Below the pieces are notes generated by a model. That model worked only from the letters and a program-made list of their open reading frames with translations. It was not told the origin of the DNA and searched no databases. From contig NZ_JABSOE010000039.1 in the NCBI RefSeq assembly GCF_013618865.1, positions 1 through 41,134 of the forward strand: 41,134 nt of DNA, in the 5' to 3' direction. The DNA comes from Phocaeicola faecicola. GTDB taxonomy: Bacteria; Bacteroidota; Bacteroidia; Bacteroidales; Bacteroidaceae. Positions within the stretch are counted from its first letter, which is position 1; the number at the start of each line of letters is the position of its first letter. This document shows, in pieces, positions 7,120-14,933 of the stretch. Position numbers and translations under genes: made by a program.

Positions 7120-7158
7120 CGGTGACAACAATAGTTTTCAACTCTAAAAATTACAGTT

Positions 7159-8931
7159 ATGGCAAAGAAAAATGTAAGGGACGAACCCATGAAAACACAA
7201 GTCACCGAGAATGACCAGCTGAGTGACATTGTCTTTATTCTCGACAAGATGGAACTGCTGTTGCAGGCTATATCCGAAATTGACAAGAACGGCAGGTACA
7301 AGACGGTTCCGGCAGACAAGGAACACCGGAACTCCTTTCTGAAAATAGACCGCTATGCCAGCATGTTCGAGAATTTTCTGAAAAACTTCTGGAGCCAGCT
7401 CAAGGACCCGACCCGTTTCGGACTGCTCACCATCAAGGAGGACACCCTGGACAGCCCTGAAGTCAGACAGGCGGTGGAAGACATAGCCGCAGGCAGGAAG
7501 TCGGATGCGGTGGATGAATTTCTGAAAAAATACGAGATTGTACCACGCACCAAGGAAAACCAAAGTATAAACAATCAAAATCAAGAAGAAATGGCAAAGA
7601 AAGACCAGACACAGCAGCAGGCCGCCCCGGAAACCGGGCAGCAGCCCAAGTACCGCTACAATGAATCAATGATCAACTGGGAGGAACTGAAACACTTCGG
7701 ACTGTCCCGGGAGGAACTTCAGGAGCGCGGACTCCTTGACCAGATGCTCAAGGGATACAAGACCAACCAGGTCGTACCCATCAGCATGAATTTCGGCTCC
7801 GCCGTATTGCGTACGGATGCCCGATTGTCATTCCAGCAGTCCGTGGGAGGTCCCATCGTATTGGGTATCCACGGTATCCGTCAGAAACCCGAACTTGACC
7901 GCCCTTATTTTGGACACATCTTTTCCGATGAAGACAAGAAGAACCTGCTTGAAACAGGCAACATGGGGCGTGTCGTGGAACTGAAGGGACGTAACGGGGA
8001 ATACATCCCTTCCTTCGTGAGCATAGACAAACTTACCAACGAGGTGGTTGCCATGCGTGTGGAAAATGCGTTCATCCCGAAGGAAATCAAGGGGGTAAAG
8101 CTGACCGAACAGGAACAGAACGACCTGAGGGAAGGCAAGAAGATATTCGTTGAAGGGATGATTTCCAACGGTGGAAAGGAATTCGATGCCCATATCCAGA
8201 TCAATGCCGAGCGCAGGGGTATCGAATACATCTTTGAGAATGACAAGCTGTTCAACCGCCAGTCGCTGGGTGGCGTGGAGCTGACTAAACAGCAGATTGA
8301 AGACCTCAATCAAGGAAAGGCCATCTTCGTGGAGGGGATGGCACGCAAGGACGGTGAGCTATTCTCCTCTTATGTAAAGCTGGACGAAGCCACCGGCAGA
8401 CCATCTTATACACGTTACAACCCGGACTCTCCGGAAGGCGCACGTGAAATCTACATCCCGAACGAAATCAACGGCGTGAAGATTACTCCGGAAGAACAGC
8501 AGCAGCTCCGGGAGGGCAAGGTCATCTTCCTCAATGACATGGTCAACCGCAAGGGCGAGGAATTCTCCTCATTCATCAAGGCAGACCTGGAAACCGGACG
8601 GCTCAGCTATTCACGCACACCGGACGGCTTCGAGCAGCGTGCGGAGTTCAAGATTCCGGACAAGGTGTGGGACGTGCAGCTGAACCGCCAGCAGCGTGCC
8701 GACCTCCAGAGCGGCAAGGCCGTGTTGGTAGAGGGCATCAAAGGCTATGACGGAAAGACCATCTCCCAGTATGTCAAGGCGAACTTCAACCAGGGCAGGC
8801 TGGACTTCTACAACGAGAATCCGGACCGCAAGCGTGACGCTTCACAGCGGAATGTCGTGCCCAACGCCCAGAAACAGGGACAGGAGGCAAAACAGAGCGG
8901 CCGCAGGTCCAAAGGTGCAAGCATGGCCTGA
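7159..8931 (+). CDS. DUF4099/DUF3945 repeat protein of Bacteroides ICEs
   Basis: A 590-aa soluble protein. Residues 1-140 are a helical N-terminal domain. Residues 173-250 (NWEELKHFGLSREELQERG onward) form a DUF4099-like domain. From about 306 come four repeats of 60-65 residues, at about 306, 366, 433 and 499, each with the pattern GV.LT..QQ..L..GK.IFVEGM followed by a short beta segment (DUF3945-like). The tail is basic and glutamine-rich. An internal ATG at 7591 (MAKKDQTQQQ) echoes the true start (MAKKNVRD) and follows an A-rich leader-like stretch, so this may be two ancestral genes fused. The molecular role is unknown; these proteins recur next to topB in Bacteroides conjugative elements. 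Confidence 0.8.
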   Translation: MAKKNVRDEPMKTQVTENDQLSDIVFILDKMELLLQAISEIDKNGRYKTVPADKEHRNSFLKIDRYASMFENFLKNFWSQLKDPTRFGLLTIKEDTLDSPEVRQAVEDIAAGRKSDAVDEFLKKYEIVPRTKENQSINNQNQEEMAKKDQTQQQAAPETGQQPKYRYNESMINWEELKHFGLSREELQERGLLDQMLKGYKTNQVVPISMNFGSAVLRTDARLSFQQSVGGPIVLGIHGIRQKPELDRPYFGHIFSDEDKKNLLETGNMGRVVELKGRNGEYIPSFVSIDKLTNEVVAMRVENAFIPKEIKGVKLTEQEQNDLREGKKIFVEGMISNGGKEFDAHIQINAERRGIEYIFENDKLFNRQSLGGVELTKQQIEDLNQGKAIFVEGMARKDGELFSSYVKLDEATGRPSYTRYNPDSPEGAREIYIPNEINGVKITPEEQQQLREGKVIFLNDMVNRKGEEFSSFIKADLETGRLSYSRTPDGFEQRAEFKIPDKVWDVQLNRQQRADLQSGKAVLVEGIKGYDGKTISQYVKANFNQGRLDFYNENPDRKRDASQRNVVPNAQKQGQEAKQSGRRSKGASMA

Positions 8932-8967
8932 AGTAAAATGAATGTATAATCCAAAAGAATCTGAAAC

Positions 8968-9228
8968 ATGAAAATGAACAATGGAAACAACGCGCCTTTC
9001 AAGGCGGAAGACGTGAACTGGGAAGAACTGGCCGGAATCGGCATTCTCAAGGACGAACTGGAAATGTCGGGAGAACTCGAAACGCTGCTCAGCGGGGCGA
9101 AAACGAAAGTAATCTCACTCAGCCTTGTACTTCTCGGTGTGGACGTGGTGATGGATGCCACTCTGCAGCTGATACGCAAGGACGGTGAACCGCTGATGGA
9201 AATCCTTGGCGTAAAGCCGGTGGCATAG
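8968..9228 (+). CDS. Small DUF4099-like protein
   Basis: An 86-aa protein matching only the DUF4099-like domain of the preceding gene: NWEELAGIGILKDELEMSG parallels NWEELKHFGLSREELQERG, and both continue with K.K...V.ISL.. and L.L.R. blocks. It is therefore a single-domain paralogue, 36 nt downstream of the large gene and probably co-transcribed. Function unknown. Confidence 0.7.
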   Translation: MKMNNGNNAPFKAEDVNWEELAGIGILKDELEMSGELETLLSGAKTKVISLSLVLLGVDVVMDATLQLIRKDGEPLMEILGVKPVA

Positions 9229-9272
9229 CATCCGCTTTTCACCCGATACGACGATCAACCATCAAATGTCAA

Positions 9273-9312
9273 ACCGCCGTTCCCCGTCATCCATGGCGGT
9301 CACGGGGAACGG
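9273..9312 (+). promoter_or_regulatory. Attenuator-like leader of topB
   Basis: CCGTTCCCCGT (9277-9287) and ACGGGGAACGG (9302-9312) form a perfect 11-bp stem ending 22 nt before the topB ATG. A competing pairing, ACCGCC 9273-9278 with GGCGGT 9295-9300, overlaps it and is mutually exclusive. The main stem is followed by CTTTAAATT rather than a strong U run. This may regulate topB or partly terminate readthrough. The frame continues upstream to an ATG at 9266, but that would put the hairpin inside the coding sequence. Confidence 0.5.
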
Positions 9313-9334
9313 CTTTAAATTACAGGAAATGAAA

Positions 9335-11431
9335 ATGAAAGCAATCATAGCAGAAAAACCGAGTGTGGGAATGGATATAGCCCGTGTAGTCGGGGCTACT
9401 GAAAAGATGGAAGGCTACTGTACAGGCAACGGATACATGGTGACCTGGGCTTTGGGGCACCTCGTGCAACTTGCCCTGCCCGGCACGTATGGCTATACGA
9501 AGACAACTGCCGCTGACCTTCCGATGCTGCCGGACCCGTTCCGGCTTGTTTCCAGACTGATCCGCACGGACAGGGGTACGGTGACAGACCTGGCCGCTTC
9601 CAGGCAGTTGAAAATCATTGAGGGGGTATTCTCCAGATGCGAGAGCATCATTGTGGCAACCGATGCCGGCCGTGAGGGTGAACTGATATTCCGTTGGATA
9701 TATGACTATCTGGGATGCACCAAGCCGTTCATGCGTCTGTGGATTTCATCGCTGACGGACGAGGCTATCCGGGAAGGTATGGCCAATCTCAGGAACGGCA
9801 GCGACTATGACAGTCTCCATGCGGCCGCTGACTGCCGGGCAAAGGCTGACTGGCTGGTGGGCATGAACGCCAGCCGAGCGTTGGCGATAGCCACAAGTTC
9901 GGCCAATAATTCCATCGGACGGGTGCAGACTCCGACACTCGCCATGATATGTACCCGTTTCAAGGAGAACCGGAATTTCGTGTCCGTCCCTTATTGGCAA
10001 CTGCATATCACGCTGACACAGGGAGAGGCGCACCGGCAATTCATCCATACGGAGGAATTCAAGGACAAGGCAGCAGCAGAAGCGGCATTCGGCAACATCG
10101 GCACCGGTTCTCAGGCGACAGTCACACGACTGGAACGCAAGAGGGTCTTCCGGCAGCCACCGCTTCTCTACGACCTGACATCCCTGCAGAAAGACTGCAA
10201 CACCCATTATGACCTGACGGCAGAAAAGACCCTTTCCATAGCCCAGTCCTTGTATGAGAAGAAACTCATTTCCTATCCGAGAACCGGCAGCCGCCATATT
10301 CCGGAAGATGTCATGCGGATCATTCCTTCCCTGCTGGAAAAAATCACATCCATATCGGATTTCAAGGCATACGGGGAATCCTTCGACTTGTCAGACCTCA
10401 ATACCCGGTGTGTGGACGGTACCAAAGTGACGGACCATCATGCACTGATCATTACCGGTATCATCCCGAACGAACTCTCCGAAGCGGAATCGGCGGTCTA
10501 TACCCTGATAGCCGGCAGGATGCTGGAATCCTTTTCGCCCCCCTGCGAGAAAGAGCAGCTGACCATGGAATGCACTTGTGAGGGAATGGTCTTCCGTTCA
10601 CGTTCCTCTTCCGTCATCCGTCCGGGATGGTGTGGCGTTTTCTCACGGAGCGAGGAAAGAGACGGTAACGAACCGGAAGGGAAAGTCGGTACGGCCGTGT
10701 TTGCTGAAGGAGAAGCCCTTCCCGTCATGGGCCGGGGACTGGCGCAGAAGAAGACCATGCCCAAGCCGCTCTACACGGAAGCGACCCTGCTGGGTGCCAT
10801 GGAGACTTGCGGAAAGGACATTACCGATGAAGAGGCGAAAGAGGCCGTAAAGGATTCCGGAATCGGTACACCTGCCACACGGGCAGCCATCATTGCCACC
10901 CTGTTCAAAAGAGATTATATTGAACGCTCCGGAAAGAGTATCCGTCCTACGGAAAAAGGGCTCTATCTGTTCGAGGCCGTAAAGGATATGCAGGTGGCGG
11001 ATGTGGAAATGACAGGCTGCTGGGAGAAAGCACTGGCTCAGATTGAAGGGCATACGCTCGATACGGAAACGTTCATGCGTTCTATCCGTGACTACACGCA
11101 CAAGGCAACCGGTGAAATACTCCGTCTTGAATTTCCTCTGCCTAAATCACGTTCCTTCACCTGTCCCAAATGCAAGTGTGGTCATGTCATCATCCGGGGG
11201 AAGGCAGCCAAATGTGACAAGGAAGGTTGCGGACTGATGGTATTCCGCCGTTTTCTGAACAAGGAACTGACCGACCAGCATCTGGAACAGCTTTTTTCTT
11301 CAGGCTCCACCCGGTTCATTAAGGGGTTCAAAGGGAAAAAGGGGATCTCATTCGATGCCATGGTCGCCTTTGACGAGAGCTTTAACCTGAAACTTGTTTT
11401 TCCAAAGCCCAAAGGTGGAAAAGGGAAATGA
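9335..11431 (+). CDS. topB: DNA topoisomerase III (type IA)
   Basis: A 698-aa type IA topoisomerase. It opens with KAIIAEKPSVGMDIARVVG (Toprim glutamate), has the second Toprim motif VATDAGREGELIFRW near residue 107, and the active-site tyrosine Y314 in ISYPRTGSRH. Near the C-terminus (about 607-630) is a single zinc finger, CPKCKCG...CDKEGC. It would relax or decatenate single-stranded-DNA-containing intermediates, as in ICE transfer or replication. The start at 9335 (or 9329) gives the normal family N-terminus; the upstream ATG at 9266 adds 23 unrelated residues encoded by the leader hairpin. It follows the DUF4099 genes, a standard Bacteroides ICE order. Confidence 0.93.
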   Translation: MKAIIAEKPSVGMDIARVVGATEKMEGYCTGNGYMVTWALGHLVQLALPGTYGYTKTTAADLPMLPDPFRLVSRLIRTDRGTVTDLAASRQLKIIEGVFSRCESIIVATDAGREGELIFRWIYDYLGCTKPFMRLWISSLTDEAIREGMANLRNGSDYDSLHAAADCRAKADWLVGMNASRALAIATSSANNSIGRVQTPTLAMICTRFKENRNFVSVPYWQLHITLTQGEAHRQFIHTEEFKDKAAAEAAFGNIGTGSQATVTRLERKRVFRQPPLLYDLTSLQKDCNTHYDLTAEKTLSIAQSLYEKKLISYPRTGSRHIPEDVMRIIPSLLEKITSISDFKAYGESFDLSDLNTRCVDGTKVTDHHALIITGIIPNELSEAESAVYTLIAGRMLESFSPPCEKEQLTMECTCEGMVFRSRSSSVIRPGWCGVFSRSEERDGNEPEGKVGTAVFAEGEALPVMGRGLAQKKTMPKPLYTEATLLGAMETCGKDITDEEAKEAVKDSGIGTPATRAAIIATLFKRDYIERSGKSIRPTEKGLYLFEAVKDMQVADVEMTGCWEKALAQIEGHTLDTETFMRSIRDYTHKATGEILRLEFPLPKSRSFTCPKCKCGHVIIRGKAAKCDKEGCGLMVFRRFLNKELTDQHLEQLFSSGSTRFIKGFKGKKGISFDAMVAFDESFNLKLVFPKPKGGKGK

Positions 11432-11435
11432 TCCA

Positions 11436-11599
11436 GTCATTCCATTTCCGAGACAAAGGTAGCGGACCGCCGGTTTCCACCTGCAAGGTCGGGCCTTGCA
11501 GGTTTCGGGGAAAATCATCCTCGCCGGGCTCCGGTATTTTCCCCGAAAACCTTGCCTGTGAAGGCGGTCCGCTTTCCGGCCCCCGAAATAGGAAATGAC
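11436..11599 (+). repeat. Structured intergenic rod, copy 2
   Basis: It begins 4 nt after the topB stop. Stems from outside in: GTCATTCCATTTC 11436-11448 with 11585-11599 (two bulges); AGCGGACCGCC 11461-11471 with GGCGGTCCGCT 11563-11573 (perfect 11 bp); GCAAGGT 11483-11489 with ACCTTGC 11549-11555; TTTCGGGGAAAAT 11503-11515 with ATTTTCCCCGAAA 11536-11548 (perfect 13 bp). The CAAAGGTA motif is at 11454-11461. The core (CAAGGT, GGGCCTTGC, TCCTCGCC, ACCTTGC) is shared with copies 1 and 3, but the outer stems are unrelated in sequence. It ends 28 nt before the next start codon. Confidence 0.78.
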
Positions 11600-11627
11600 A
11601 TGTTTCACCGATTAACACTGTACGGTC

Positions 11628-11864
11628 ATGAAAACAAGAGAATTTATCGCGAGGTTGAGAACAGACAAACGGATCAGGATGGCGGCATTGGTGCTTGTTG
11701 CCTTTGCCGTATTCAGTTATCTGTATTCACGGGGAATATCCCCCGTATGGGCAGCAGTAGCCATCGTCTGCTTCAGGGGATTCTTCAGATTCCTGTATAA
11801 GATAGCCTGCCTGCTGGTGGCCGCTATCATACTTTTCTGCATCCTCAGTTATCTGGTCTTTTAG
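11628..11864 (+). CDS. Small membrane protein, 78 aa
   Basis: A basic N-terminus (MKTREFIARLRTDKRIR) is followed by two or three hydrophobic segments, about residues 18-35, 41-50 and 58-78, ending directly at the C-terminus. It is likely an inner-membrane protein with a cytoplasmic positive N-terminus. No family recognised. It lies between rod copy 2 and a terminator at 11942. Confidence 0.6.
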   Translation: MKTREFIARLRTDKRIRMAALVLVAFAVFSYLYSRGISPVWAAVAIVCFRGFFRFLYKIACLLVAAIILFCILSYLVF

Positions 11865-11941
11865 CAAACAGGAGGAAACATGAACCGGATATGCTTTACC
11901 TATTATAATATAAGATTCCGACAGAAACAGTGTACGGAACG

Positions 11942-11967
11942 GAGCTGCCTTGGGGGCGGCTCTTTTT
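11942..11967 (+). terminator. Intrinsic terminator after the topB region
   Basis: GAGCTGCC (11942-11949) pairs with GGCGGCTC (11955-11962, one G-T pair) around a 5-nt loop and is followed by TTTTT. The strong terminator argues against the long open frame 11880-12239 that runs through it. From 11865 to 12250 there is no supported gene, only this terminator and rod copy 3. Confidence 0.7.
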
Positions 11968-12048
11968 GTATCTGCCATGTCCGTCATATCGGAAAAGTAG
12001 AAACAGCAGGAACAGGAAGGATGGAAATACAGCCATTGACAGACCGAA

Positions 12049-12204
12049 GAACTACAGGGCAAAGATGGCAAATGCTTCTGTACGGACGACAAGGTCAGGC
12101 CCCTTGCGGGGTTTCCCGGGAAAAATCATCCTCGCTCTGCTGCGGTATTTTTCCCGAAAACCTTGTCTTTCCGGAAGCATTTGCAGTAAAGGCCCTTGTA
12201 GTTC
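12049..12204 (+). repeat. Structured intergenic rod, copy 3
   Basis: Stems from outside in: GAACTACAGGGC 12049-12060 with GCCCTTGTAGTTC 12192-12204 (one bulge); GCAAATGCTTC 12068-12078 with GAAGCATTTGC 12174-12184 (perfect 11 bp); ACAAGGT 12089-12095 with ACCTTGT 12160-12166; TTTC..GGGAAAAAT 12112-12126 with ATTTTTCCCGAAA 12147-12159. The 5' motif is CAAAGATG (12060-12067), a two-base variant of CAAAGGTA. Core sequence matches copies 1 and 2. It ends 46 nt before the next start codon. Confidence 0.75.
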
Positions 12205-12250
12205 AACGGGCTGCCAAAGCCCGGATATTCACAATTTAAATAAAAGAAGT

Positions 12251-12469
12251 ATGCAACAGACAATCATCGCAAGACAGTCACCGGCTCCGGCATGGATTCC
12301 GGTGATAGAGAAAAAGAGAAAAATCCGGATGCCGGAACCGCACATCAAGCTGCCCGGCAGGGGAGCGACAGGTCCCGTACCTGTCTCCACGCTGTTGAAT
12401 CCGGTATTGGAAATCTGCAACCATCCCGACAGGAACAGACTTTTGGCTGAATTTTTCCGGGAATATTAG
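12251..12469 (+). CDS. Hypothetical 72-aa protein
   Basis: A small, basic, proline-rich protein beginning MQQTIIARQSPAPAW, with a KKRKIRMPEP block near residue 22. No family recognised and no signal peptide. The frame is open from 11930, but that part crosses a terminator and rod copy 3, so the ATG at 12251 after TAAAAGAAGT is chosen. It sits just upstream of the PRTRC operon, separated by a dyad at 12479-12527. Confidence 0.5.
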   Translation: MQQTIIARQSPAPAWIPVIEKKRKIRMPEPHIKLPGRGATGPVPVSTLLNPVLEICNHPDRNRLLAEFFREY

Positions 12470-12478
12470 ACATTATAT

Positions 12479-12527
12479 AGAATAAGATTTTAGGGTACTG
12501 ATAATCATAAGCCCTGTTTCTTATTCT
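12479..12527 (+). promoter_or_regulatory. Inverted repeat before the PRTRC operon
   Basis: AGAATAAGA (12479-12487) pairs with TCTTATTCT (12519-12527), and AGGG (12492-12495) with CCCT (12512-12515). It starts 9 nt after the preceding stop codon and lies 50 nt before the PRTRC E start. No U run follows, so it may be an operator or leader structure rather than a terminator. Confidence 0.4.
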
Positions 12528-12576
12528 GTATAAACTCTATTGAAACAAATCGTTTTACCATTAAATAATTTAAGTT

Positions 12577-13581
12577 ATGTTTTTCACAGCAATTCACCAG
12601 ATGATGACAGAAAACGTGGATCTCACGATTGTCATCCGCAAAGCGAACGGACAACTGACCGTTGCCACATTACCCAAGTCAAACGGGCTCAAGGACGAGG
12701 CTCAGAACCAGATTGTACCGCTGACCGTTACAGGTACACCGCAGGAACTTGACGCAGGATTCCTTCAGACCGTCACACGGCCGATACAGAAAGCCAGTGG
12801 TCTGATTGCGAACATGGTTCAGTTCGAGGCACAGGCGGACAAGGCGGCAGCCAACAGCAAGGTCGCCAAGGAAGCAAAGTCCAAGGAGTCAAAGGAAGAG
12901 AGAGAAAAACGGGAAAAATACGAGAAGCTGATGAAGAAGGCGGAAGAAATGACTACCGCCAAGAATTATCGGGAAGCCCTCAACCTGCTCGGACAGGCAA
13001 AAGCCCATGCAAATGAAGCACAGCTGAAAGGGATTGAAGAAAAGATTCAGGCTGTCGACAAGGAAATGAACAAGGGAAGCCTCTTTGACCTGATGGAGCA
13101 GCAGCCCCAACCGGAGCAGCAACCGGTAGTACAGAACCGTACTCAACCGCAACCGCAGCAGGTCATGCAGCCACAACCGGCTTATGCTCCGGCCCGGCAA
13201 GCTCCAGCAAGCAGGCAACCGCAAAGACAGGCCCCAATGCGACAGCCGGAAAGACCGGAATTCGGACAGCCTCCTGTACAGCAGACACAACAGACCGGGC
13301 TGTGGCCGATACAGCAACCGGAACAGCAGCCGGTACGCCAGCCCTTGCAACCGCATCCTCACTATGCTTCACAAAATACGGGAGCGGGACAGGATATGTA
13401 TGGAACGCATCCGGCAACGGGAGGATGGCAGGATGAATCCTTCCCACAGGAGGATGAACAGCAGCAGCCTTACTTCTCCGATTCTGAACAACCGGCCTAC
13501 AATCCGAAAGACTACGAAGATTACATAGACTTTCCGCAATCCATGCTGGAACCGAAATATTCACCTTATCAAACCCGATAA
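12577..13581 (+). CDS. PRTRC system protein E
   Basis: A 334-aa protein whose N-terminal domain (MFFTAIHQMMTENVDLTI, then IVPLTVTGTPQELD in the next block) matches PRTRC system protein E. Residues about 95-175 are a charged coiled coil (KSKESKEEREKREKYEKL), and residues about 180-290 are a low-complexity Q/P-rich linker. The C-terminus ends in acidic and aromatic residues. PRTRC is a conserved gene set of plasmids and integrated elements with unknown biochemical function. It is the first gene of the operon; protein C follows after 3 nt. Confidence 0.82.
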   Translation: MFFTAIHQMMTENVDLTIVIRKANGQLTVATLPKSNGLKDEAQNQIVPLTVTGTPQELDAGFLQTVTRPIQKASGLIANMVQFEAQADKAAANSKVAKEAKSKESKEEREKREKYEKLMKKAEEMTTAKNYREALNLLGQAKAHANEAQLKGIEEKIQAVDKEMNKGSLFDLMEQQPQPEQQPVVQNRTQPQPQQVMQPQPAYAPARQAPASRQPQRQAPMRQPERPEFGQPPVQQTQQTGLWPIQQPEQQPVRQPLQPHPHYASQNTGAGQDMYGTHPATGGWQDESFPQEDEQQQPYFSDSEQPAYNPKDYEDYIDFPQSMLEPKYSPYQTR

Positions 13582-13584
13582 ACT

Positions 13585-13806
13585 ATGGCACTTCAAATCA
13601 AAGGGATGTCACGTACATTCAAATTCAAGAAAGGAACAGAGTATGTAACCCTTCAAGACCCGGATCCGAACCTTTCTCCGGACATGGTCATGAGTTATTA
13701 TTCGAACTTCTATCCGGAACTGACTACGGCAACCGTACATGGTCCTGTCATCCGGGATGACAGGACGGAATACGAGTTCAAGACAACCATCGGGACAAAA
13801 GGCTGA
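13585..13806 (+). CDS. PRTRC system protein C
   Basis: A 73-aa protein of the size typical for PRTRC protein C. It contains PDPNLSPDMVMSYYSNFYPELTTA in two adjacent blocks and ends in a VHGPVIRDDRTEYEFKTTIG-like strand region. The name and size agree with the family and with its place directly after protein E. Its role is unknown. Confidence 0.85.
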   Translation: MALQIKGMSRTFKFKKGTEYVTLQDPDPNLSPDMVMSYYSNFYPELTTATVHGPVIRDDRTEYEFKTTIGTKG

Positions 13807-13810
13807 CGGT

Positions 13811-13981
13811 ATGGATAAAGACAACAACAAGAAACAGAAGAAATCATGTGTACCATTGGACGAACAGCAGGCGGAACGGCTGGCAAGGCTCATCATCGGA
13901 CAGACCGTGCGCAATATCCGGTATGGAACGGACAGAAAAGAAAGGATAACGGCGCCAAGCGGTGCCGTTCCTCTTTTCTGA
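13811..13981 (+). CDS. Small PRTRC-operon ORF, 56 aa
   Basis: It begins 4 nt after the PRTRC C stop. The protein is basic at the N-terminus (MDKDNNKKQKKSC), has a helix LDEQQAERLARLIIGQTV, and ends in SGAVPLF. No family recognised. It runs into the 5' part of the F-like frame, which is open in another frame across it. A recent frameshift joining the two cannot be excluded, but the small ORF has a good start position in the operon. Confidence 0.5.
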   Translation: MDKDNNKKQKKSCVPLDEQQAERLARLIIGQTVRNIRYGTDRKERITAPSGAVPLF

Positions 13982-14019
13982 ACACCACGTTTCTGCCCAG
14001 ACCGCTGCCGAGTCTCTTC

Positions 14020-14928
14020 ATGGAAGACACCGGAGGAAACAGGTACAATCTCATCACGCAGGAAAATTACGAATTCCTGCGTGATTCTTATTTCAGGTAT
14101 GCCTGCCTCTTGGGAAAGGAAGCGGTACATACTCCGGGACGTACATTCGGAGAAGGAATCGCAAAACTGCACGAAGAAATGGAAGTCCTTGTCGGAGAAG
14201 AACTGAATGTCAATATAGAAGAGCAAAACGGACGGTTGCTGTTCAGGCTCTGGAAAACCCATCGTTGGGGTGTACTGACATTGTATTATTTCCCGGTGAA
14301 ATTCCTGGAAGCTCTCGACCCGGAACTGAGACGTATCTCCATCACGTTTATCCATAAACTGATGAAGGCAAACGGAATACAGACCGTGCTGGACGAGGAT
14401 GACACGGACTATGTGCTGATTTGGCTCTCGGAAGAAGTTCCGGACGAGACAGCGGAGGAAAGGAGAAAACGGCTGAAACTCCTGCGCTCCTACGAGAACG
14501 GCAAGGTACAAGCGTTGCTCCGGAGGGTGGAAAACAGGTGTTACTACAAGAACCTTCCGAAAGCACTTGACCGGTATGAGCCCCAAAACGACTATGAGCG
14601 GTCGCTGGTCTCCGCCATGAAGGAGGGATTGGACTTCCTGTCACCGGAGCATGGCATCATGGAATACAGTTACGACCCTTTCTATGAAGAGGAGCCTGAA
14701 TGCCTGCCGATGTATCTCCACCAGCAGATTCGTGTAGTCTATGACAGCAACGATATGGTGACAGACTACCTGGTAGATTACTACAATTCATACAGCAGGG
14801 AGACCTACGACATCATACCTGCAACGACACTCGCCCTGTCACCGGAAACTGAAAAGTTGTTCTACATGGATGACTATCCGGAGCGATTTCTCCAATGGGC
14901 GGACAAATTCATCAACATAATCATTTGA
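14020..14928 (+). CDS. PRTRC system protein F-like
   Basis: A 302-aa soluble, acidic protein beginning MEDTGGNRYN. Its position between C and B, its length and the aromatic C-terminal half (ECLPMYLHQQIRVVYDSND, then DYYNSYSRETYD) suggest PRTRC protein F, but the assignment is by context more than by a sure motif. The N-terminus is uncertain: the frame is open upstream to 13846 and encodes TTFLPRPLPSLF just before M1, which looks protein-like, so a non-ATG start or a frameshift from the small ORF is possible. B begins 6 nt after its stop. Confidence 0.6.
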   Translation: MEDTGGNRYNLITQENYEFLRDSYFRYACLLGKEAVHTPGRTFGEGIAKLHEEMEVLVGEELNVNIEEQNGRLLFRLWKTHRWGVLTLYYFPVKFLEALDPELRRISITFIHKLMKANGIQTVLDEDDTDYVLIWLSEEVPDETAEERRKRLKLLRSYENGKVQALLRRVENRCYYKNLPKALDRYEPQNDYERSLVSAMKEGLDFLSPEHGIMEYSYDPFYEEEPECLPMYLHQQIRVVYDSNDMVTDYLVDYYNSYSRETYDIIPATTLALSPETEKLFYMDDYPERFLQWADKFINIII

Positions 14929-14933
14929 AAATC

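Noticed and set aside
6940..7131. Longer start for the IS66 TnpA-like gene
   Set aside because: It would begin outside the inverted repeat of the element, upstream of its -7 box.
11880..12239. Long open frame of 119 codons after the small membrane protein
   Set aside because: It runs through a strong intrinsic terminator (11942-11967) and through rod copy 3, and the product is Cys/Arg-rich with no family pattern.
12577..13581. Minus-strand frames of 130-160 codons opposite PRTRC protein E
   Set aside because: They are shadows of the Q/P-rich region, with low-complexity translations.
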